Position numbers and translations under genes: made by a program. A DNA stretch of 64,000 nucleotides from positions 61,169 through 125,168 of the forward strand of contig JADLCM010000016.1 in NCBI GenBank assembly GCA_020847175.1, given 5' to 3'. The DNA is from Phycisphaerales bacterium. GTDB lineage: Bacteria; Planctomycetota; Phycisphaerae; Phycisphaerales; UBA1924. This document shows, one piece after another, positions 58,916 through 64,000 of the stretch (the stretch's first letter is position 1; each line of letters opens with the position of its first letter). Below the pieces are notes generated by a model that saw only the letters and a list, made by a program, of their open reading frames with translations, did no database searches and was not told the DNA's origin.

Positions 58916-60178
58916 TCACGCCCCCGGCGGGGGCAGGGGAGGAAGGTATCGCTCCGCCGCGATCTGCAGCAGCCGGCGCGTCATGTCCGACACGTCGGAG
59001 AAACTCCCTCGCTCCCGCAGCCGCGTGATGTACTCTTCGAGCTCAATGTCGCGCTGCTGGTCAAACCGCTCCCGCTGGATCAGCAACTGCGCGTCATACA
59101 GGGGTGTGCTCACCCGCTCCACCGAGGCCAGCATCACCCAGCTCACGAACCCGTCAGCCCGGATCGGGCCCGCCCACGCCCCCGGCGACAGCGTCACCGC
59201 CGCGGCATTCAGCGCTTCGCTCACAAAGAACTTGCCGCCCGAAAAGTCCCCCTCGAACTGCCGTTCGTACACCCCGCCCTTGTCCGGCTGATACCCGTTG
59301 GCCGGCAGCGCGGCGAGGTCGCGAAAGCTCGTCCCCGCCGCCAGTTCCGATTCGATGAAGGCGATGTCGTCCGCCCGGGTGTCGCGCACGCGGATCCACA
59401 CGAACCGGGCCGTCGGGGCCGGGTTGAACTCGCCGTACCGGCGCTCAAACTCCTGTTGAATCTCGCGCCACGAAATGTGCACGCGGGACTGCACGCGCTT
59501 GTGCAACTGGTACCGGATGAGTTCGCGATCGCCCTGCCGCCGCACGTACGCATCCATGTCCATGCCCGTCTCGTCGCGCAGGGTCCGCTCAGCCTCCGCC
59601 GCCGAACCGCCGCCCCCCTTGCGCACACGCTCCTGGCGGAGCGAGTCCAGCATGTTGCGGATGCCGACCTCACGCTGCGCCTCGGGCAGCGACGCAATCG
59701 CCTCGGCGCGAAGCAGTTCTTCCTGGATCTGGTCGTTGAGCTTGCGCGCGATCTCGCGCTCGGTGTCTTCCAGCCATCGCTCTCGCGGCTTGGTCCGGGC
59801 CTCAGCCCGCAGGCGGTCCTCCATGTCCGCGAAGAACTTCGACGCATACACCGCGCGCCCGTTGATGTCCCCGACCTTCGCGTCCACCAGCACCGGCGCA
59901 TCGTCGGCAGGCGCCGTCGGTCCAGGCTCTTCCCGCGTCGCCTCCGAGAGCGAGATCACGCGCGGCGGCCCGCCCCCCCCCGGCGCCTCCGGCCCCGGGA
60001 TCGGTGCCGGCGACAGCACCGCCGCCCCCTGCGCATCCGACGAGGCGAACTCGCTCGCGTGCAGCACGCGCGTGCCCGGGGCCCCGGCGCCGCACCCGTT
60101 CAGCAGCAGGCCCGCGACCGCCCCCGCCGACACCATCATCGTTCGCGTGCCGGCCCGGCTTCGTGTCAAGTGCCTCAT
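58916..60178 (-). CDS. SurA/parvulin-like lipoprotein
   Basis: A 420-residue lipoprotein: the signal peptide ends LLLNGCGAG, a lipobox with Cys. Residues about 90-250 are helical and resemble the SurA N-terminal chaperone region (SLPEAQREVGIRNMLDSLRQ). The later part (about 270-370, ending GPIRADGFVSWVMLASVE) follows the parvulin peptidyl-prolyl isomerase outline: ARFVWIRVRD, GTSFRDLA, KGGVYERQ. Catalytic parvulin residues are not evident, so it may be a chaperone only. It probably assists secretion or outer-membrane protein folding. Confidence 0.75.
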   Translation of the reverse strand: MRHLTRSRAGTRTMMVSAGAVAGLLLNGCGAGAPGTRVLHASEFASSDAQGAAVLSPAPIPGPEAPGGGGPPRVISLSEATREEPGPTAPADDAPVLVDAKVGDINGRAVYASKFFADMEDRLRAEARTKPRERWLEDTEREIARKLNDQIQEELLRAEAIASLPEAQREVGIRNMLDSLRQERVRKGGGGSAAEAERTLRDETGMDMDAYVRRQGDRELIRYQLHKRVQSRVHISWREIQQEFERRYGEFNPAPTARFVWIRVRDTRADDIAFIESELAAGTSFRDLAALPANGYQPDKGGVYERQFEGDFSGGKFFVSEALNAAAVTLSPGAWAGPIRADGFVSWVMLASVERVSTPLYDAQLLIQRERFDQQRDIELEEYITRLRERGSFSDVSDMTRRLLQIAAERYLPPLPPPGA

Positions 60179-60216
60179 GCGCGGGCATGATACCCGGACC
60201 CATGCCCGTGCGCCCG

Positions 60217-62685
60217 CTACCCGCCCCGGGCGCTGCGAATCGCCTTCATCACCTGCGCCGGCGTGTAGGCGTTGCTCTTCCACGGCTCCGAGGTGCCCGG
60301 GCCGAACACCGCCAGCATCGGGATTCCCGTCTCGCCGAGATCCTTGAGCGCCTGCCATCCCGGCGCAGACTCGCTGGTCAGGTCGGCCTCGAGGGCCACG
60401 ACATCCCCGGCGAGCATCGCCTCACGCACTTCCGGTCGATCCAGCACCTGGGCCTTAAGCGTCTGGCAGTTCAGGCACCACACCGCCGTGAAGTCGAGCA
60501 CCACGACCTTCCCCGCCGCGCGCGCCTCCTCAAACGCCGCCGGGGTGAACTCGTGCCACAGCGCCGCGTCCAGTCGCGCCTGGCGCGTCCGCCCCTGGGC
60601 CCACGCAACCGACCCCCAGGCCAGAAGCGCCCCCAGCCCGACGAACGCGATCCGCCGCACCGGCTTCTTCGTGATCTTCAGCGTGCGGATGCTCAGCCAC
60701 GCGCCCCCGATCACCACGAAGAACGCCACGGCCCACCAGATGAGCGCCTTGTTTACGTGGGGCGACTCCTTGCCCAGGGCCGTGAGCCCGGCCCCGATGA
60801 AGTACGCCGCCGCCGCGAGCATGAGAAAGCCGAGAAACTGCTTCACGAGTTCGCTCGCCGGGCCGGTGCGCGGAATCTTCTTCACCAGCGCCGGCCACAT
60901 CGAGAGCACCAGGTACGGGAGCGCCATGCCCACGCCGATCGACGTGAATACCACGACCGTCATGATCCGGGGCTGCCCCGCGATCGCGCCCAGCAAAGCC
61001 CCCGCGACAAACCCGAAGCACGGGAGCCCCAGCACGCCTGTCATCACCCCGAACAGGAACGACCCCGTCGCCGTGTCCGCCTTCGGGTTCACCATGTACA
61101 CCGACTGCGGCAGGTTGATGACAAACAGCCCCATCAGCCCCAGCGCCATCACCCCGATCAGCAGCCCCATCCCCAGCGTGAACCACCAGATGCCGAAGAG
61201 CGCCGACGGGTCGCCGAAGCTCTGCCACGCGATGACCGGAATGCTGATCCCCACCCAGAAGGCCACCACGCCCAGCGCCATGACGCTGCCCAGGAAAAGC
61301 GTCCGCTCTCGCGAGCCCGCGTGCTTGCTGATCGTCATCACCTTGATCGGGATCACCGGGAGCACGCACGGCGTGAGATTCAGCACCAGCCCTCCGACGC
61401 CCCCGAGCAGCGCCACCGCCGCCAGGGCGACGAACCCGCCCCCCTCGGGCACCGGGATGAACCCGAGGAACATGCGCCCGCCGGTCGACACTCCGTCATC
61501 CGCCTCTCCGCCAACCTGCGCAGTCGGTGGGCTCGGGTCATCGCCCGTGCTCTCAGGTGCCGGCGGCGCCCCCGTCGCGAACATCGTGGAGTCAACCCCC
61601 GTCGCCCCCACCGCGTCGCCCGGTCCGATGTCAAACTCCAACTCAATCGTCACGCGCTCAGGCGGCAGGCACACCGACTCGTCGCACGCCTGAAAACGAA
61701 CCGTGACCGGCACCTTGACCCGCCCTGCGGGCGCATCGGCGCCCACCGCGAGCGTCACCATCATCACCTCACGCCCGTGATACGCCCGGAGCTGCCCCGG
61801 GCGACCGTTCGGCGTGCGCACCGTCACCATCGAACCCTCGGGGAACCGAACCTCCGACGAGGCGAGCCAGGGGGCGGCATCCCGTCCGGGCAGGGTCAGC
61901 GTGGTCGGCACCGGCACCAGCCCGCGAAACTCCGGGGGCACTTCGGGGTCCGCAGGCCAGGTGTGAAACCCGTTGAGATGAGTCAACTCCACCGCGATCC
62001 TCTGCGTCGAACCCGGCGCAACCCGGGAAAACTCGACCGAAGCCCGGGCCTTGACCTGCTGCTTGCCGCCCTCACCAGTCACGACCGGCGGAGCGATCGC
62101 GTATGCCCCGAGGTCGAGCCCGTTGAAGAGCGTCCCGGTACCCGCGACGACATCCACCTTCGCCGTGACCGTGACGTCTTCGGGAGCCTCGCAGCCGCGC
62201 TCGTCGCACGCCTGGTAGCCCACCACCGCGGAAAACTCGAACCGCCCCAAGGGGGCATCCGCGCGGATCCGGGCGACCACGATCACCACCGCCCGCTCAT
62301 GGAACGAAAGAATGTCCACCGTGCCCCCGGTCGGCGAACTCACCGGAACCGGGGATGGTTTGGGCCAGATGACTTCCTCAATCGAAGCCACCGCGGCAGG
62401 GAGCGGCGTCGGAATCTCCACCGTGGTCGCGATGGGAGAAAGCCCCCTGAACTCGGGGGGTACAACCGGCTCGTTCGGCCAAGTGTGAAACCCGGGAGCG
62501 TGATCGAGCGTGATCGCAAAGGCGACCACATCGCCCCGCTCCACTTGGCCGCGCTGGGGGATCATCGCGACCGAAACCGCCGGAATCTCCTCGCCCATCG
62601 GGTCGTCAGGCTGGGCAGCCATCGGAAACACCGCGCCGAGCAGCGCAAGCAGGATCACCCAGGCGGCGGACGCGGTTCGTGGCAT
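60217..62685 (-). CDS. dsbD: Protein-disulfide reductase DsbD with duplicated N-terminal domain
   Basis: An 822-residue DsbD-type protein, which carries reducing power from cytoplasmic thioredoxin across the membrane. Signal peptide MPRTASAAWVILLALLGAV, then two similar beta-sandwich domains (FHTWPNEPVVPPEFRGL about residue 60 and FHTWPADPEVPPEFRGL about 240), where E. coli DsbD has one. The membrane domain has about eight helices with the two conserved Cys in LTPCVLPVIPIKVM and LGLPCFGFVAG. The C-terminal thioredoxin domain carries WCLNC (Cys about 737 and 740). Each N-terminal domain keeps a Cys pair pattern (CDERGC and CDESVC). The ATG at 62685 begins the signal peptide. Confidence 0.93.
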   Translation of the reverse strand: MPRTASAAWVILLALLGAVFPMAAQPDDPMGEEIPAVSVAMIPQRGQVERGDVVAFAITLDHAPGFHTWPNEPVVPPEFRGLSPIATTVEIPTPLPAAVASIEEVIWPKPSPVPVSSPTGGTVDILSFHERAVVIVVARIRADAPLGRFEFSAVVGYQACDERGCEAPEDVTVTAKVDVVAGTGTLFNGLDLGAYAIAPPVVTGEGGKQQVKARASVEFSRVAPGSTQRIAVELTHLNGFHTWPADPEVPPEFRGLVPVPTTLTLPGRDAAPWLASSEVRFPEGSMVTVRTPNGRPGQLRAYHGREVMMVTLAVGADAPAGRVKVPVTVRFQACDESVCLPPERVTIELEFDIGPGDAVGATGVDSTMFATGAPPAPESTGDDPSPPTAQVGGEADDGVSTGGRMFLGFIPVPEGGGFVALAAVALLGGVGGLVLNLTPCVLPVIPIKVMTISKHAGSRERTLFLGSVMALGVVAFWVGISIPVIAWQSFGDPSALFGIWWFTLGMGLLIGVMALGLMGLFVINLPQSVYMVNPKADTATGSFLFGVMTGVLGLPCFGFVAGALLGAIAGQPRIMTVVVFTSIGVGMALPYLVLSMWPALVKKIPRTGPASELVKQFLGFLMLAAAAYFIGAGLTALGKESPHVNKALIWWAVAFFVVIGGAWLSIRTLKITKKPVRRIAFVGLGALLAWGSVAWAQGRTRQARLDAALWHEFTPAAFEEARAAGKVVVLDFTAVWCLNCQTLKAQVLDRPEVREAMLAGDVVALEADLTSESAPGWQALKDLGETGIPMLAVFGPGTSEPWKSNAYTPAQVMKAIRSARGG

Positions 62686-62797
62686 GGTTGATGGTGTACC
62701 TGATCCCGGGGGCAAGTGTTCCCCGTCGCCGCGGATCAAGACGGCGCGGGGGATGGTCCGATAGTTGACCGACGCAGCGGTCGAGCGAGGGTACCCC

Positions 62798-63823
62798 GTG
62801 GCGGACGTTCTGGACCAATCCGAAGTTGACAAGCTGCTCGCCGGGGCGATGACCGGCCCCGAACCCGTCTCCAACGCTCAGCCGACGGTCTTTAGCAGGC
62901 ACAGGCGCGACGTGGCCCAGGTCGAGGTCCGCCCGTACGACTTCCGGCGTCCCGAGCGGGTGAGCAAGGACCAGATGCGGGCTCTTCAGACGCTCCACGA
63001 AACCTTCGCCCGCAACTTCGGCGCTTCGCTCTCCGGGTTCCTGCGCACCATCGTTGAAGTCCGCGTGGCGACCTGCGAGCAGATGACCTACGCCGAGTTC
63101 ACGTCATCGCTGCCCAACCCCACGAGTTTCAATCTGATCGCCGCCGACGGGCTCGACGGCCAGATGTGCCTCGAGGTCAGCCCGCTCATCGTCTACCGGA
63201 TCATCGACCGTCTGCTCGGCGGTTCAAGCCAGGAAATCTTCATCCCACAGCGTCCCATGACGCAGATCGAATCGCGCCTCATCGGCAACGTGACCACGCG
63301 GGGCCTTGCCGCGCTCGCCGAAGCCTGGGAGGCGGTCAAGAAACTCAGTTTCAGGATCACCGCCAGCGAGAGCAACCCGCAGCTCGTACAGATCGTCCCG
63401 CCCAACGAGGTGGTGGTGGTGGTGGGGTGCGAAGTCAAGATGGGCAACCGCGCGGGCACGCTCAACCTGTGCATCCCCTACAACGTCATCGAGCCGGTGA
63501 TGGAACGGCTCAGTTCGCAGAGCTGGTTCAGTGCCTCCAAGAACGCCCGATCTGATGCGACGCAGAAGCAGATCGTCGAACGTCTCTCCTCCGCCGGGCT
63601 GGAGCTCACCGGGCTGCTCGCCAGGACCACGATCACTGTCGAAGACCTCGCCAACCTCGCCCCGGGCGACCTCATCGTCACCGACCGGCGCGCCGCCGAG
63701 CCCGTCATCTGCTGCGTCGCGGGCGAGCCGAAGCTCTTGGCCCAGCTTGGGCGCCACCGGAACCTGCGGGCGCTGAAGGTGGTCAGGCCCTTGAACGACG
63801 AAGACCGGCTCACGCTGGGGTAG
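62798..63823 (+). CDS. fliM: Flagellar motor switch protein FliM
   Basis: A 341-residue FliM, part of the C ring that sets rotation direction. The N terminus VADVLDQSEVDKLLAGA is the CheY-P binding motif. The middle domain (RVSKDQMRALQTLHETFARNF to CEVKMGNRAGTLNLCIPYNV) binds FliG, and the C terminus (IVERLSSAGLELTGLLARTTITVEDLANLAPGDLI) is the SpoA-like domain shared with FliN. The GTG start was chosen because GAGG lies seven bases before it and the motif begins right after. No other flagellar gene is in the window. Confidence 0.93.
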   Translation: MADVLDQSEVDKLLAGAMTGPEPVSNAQPTVFSRHRRDVAQVEVRPYDFRRPERVSKDQMRALQTLHETFARNFGASLSGFLRTIVEVRVATCEQMTYAEFTSSLPNPTSFNLIAADGLDGQMCLEVSPLIVYRIIDRLLGGSSQEIFIPQRPMTQIESRLIGNVTTRGLAALAEAWEAVKKLSFRITASESNPQLVQIVPPNEVVVVVGCEVKMGNRAGTLNLCIPYNVIEPVMERLSSQSWFSASKNARSDATQKQIVERLSSAGLELTGLLARTTITVEDLANLAPGDLIVTDRRAAEPVICCVAGEPKLLAQLGRHRNLRALKVVRPLNDEDRLTLG

Positions 63824-63875
63824 GTACACGCCCACATTCAGTTCGAAGGCGCCCGCGGGCGACCCGTACGTCAAG

Positions 63876-64000
63876 CAGGCTGTTGAAGAATCTCCCCGAA
63901 CACGCGCCGAATCGCGCAACCGCCGCGGTTGGTGGTGCGAAGATGGCGGCATGAGAGGACGCATCACCGGCCAGTCGAACCTGTTCGTGAGGATCGAGCC
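63876..64000 (+). mobile_element. Second IS5-like element, left end only (cut by the window edge)
   Basis: CAGGCTGTTGAAGAATC at 63876 matches the terminal repeats of the first IS (CAGGCCGTTGAA). The transposase start, 75 bp in, is nearly the same (MRGRI). Sequence between the repeat and the ATG differs from the first copy, so this is a related element and not an identical copy. The rest lies outside the window. Confidence 0.75.
63951..64000 (+). CDS. Transposase, N-terminal fragment (continues beyond the window)
   Basis: The ATG is followed by RGRITGQSNLFVRIE, which aligns with RGRISRQSNLFVKIN of the intact transposase at 29551. The reading frame is open to the last base of the window. Confidence 0.8.
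   Translation, partial: MRGRITGQSNLFVRIE

Noticed and set aside
60004..62691. Very long forward frame opposite DsbD
   Set aside because: It is antisense to a gene with complete DsbD motifs, is dominated by Arg/His/Pro, and has no family motif. GC-rich third positions make such frames common here.

Overview
The window is GC-rich chromosomal DNA, most likely from a planctomycete of the class Phycisphaerae. The clues are two prepilin-type proteins with H-X9-DG endings, two secreted proteins ending in the doubled Asp-rich tail (DPNxPxYGVPDG...DFFYFLD...GCP) that I know as the 'GC-type dockerin' of this class, an ECF sigma/anti-sigma pair, and many signal-peptide or lipoprotein genes of unknown function. 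FliM shows that the cell has a flagellum. High GC produces long antisense shadow frames over most genes; these were discarded. Most start sites were moved inward from the longest frame, using ribosome-binding sites, signal peptides and overlaps with neighbours.

Layout. 0.5-1.5 kb: prepilin and tRNA-Thr. 1.6-9.8 kb: chromate transporter, ureohydrolase, ComM-type ATPase, an AONS-family enzyme with a DapB-like dehydrogenase, and an exported esterase. 9.8-15.4 kb: rlmN, a GT-C membrane protein and dtd (all overlapping or nearly touching), then a ROK kinase and a MazG-like protein. 15.7-25.8 kb: S41 protease, orphan E1-alpha of a 2-oxoacid dehydrogenase, then atpI-atpB-atpE-atpF-atpH followed by pgk and an ArnT-like glycosyltransferase; no F1 alpha, gamma, beta or epsilon genes follow atpH. 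25.9-31.5 kb: anti-sigma/ECF sigma operon, second prepilin, secreted cyclophilin, an intact IS5-like element sitting exactly at the cyclophilin stop codon, and a PEGA lipoprotein. 31.7-41.8 kb: dockerin-tailed metalloprotease, dockerin-tailed CHRD protein, phoU, folK, gcvT and a DMT transporter. 41.9-45.3 kb: large membrane protein with an ABC ATPase.

45.7-53.1 kb is the most interesting part: a minus-strand series that reads DUF2752 protein, two related lipoproteins, a glycosyltransferase-like protein, a low-molecular-weight phosphatase, a retron-type reverse transcriptase, and a GH95 glycoside hydrolase whose start overlaps the reverse transcriptase stop. The reverse transcriptase has the retron hallmarks NAxxH, YADD and VTG. 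The 276-bp spacer before it holds hairpins and a 14-bp direct repeat and is the natural place for an msr-msd RNA, although I could not find a convincing a1/a2 pair. No known retron effector is adjacent.

53.1-64 kb: tRNA-Pro, ThrE-type exporter, TatA, histidine kinase, an enlarged MiaB, YraN, a parvulin-like lipoprotein, DsbD with a doubled N-terminal domain, fliM, and the first bases of a second IS related to the one at 29.5 kb. A solo copy of that IS terminal repeat also lies at 36.6 kb. No rRNA, CRISPR array, integrase or prophage was seen.
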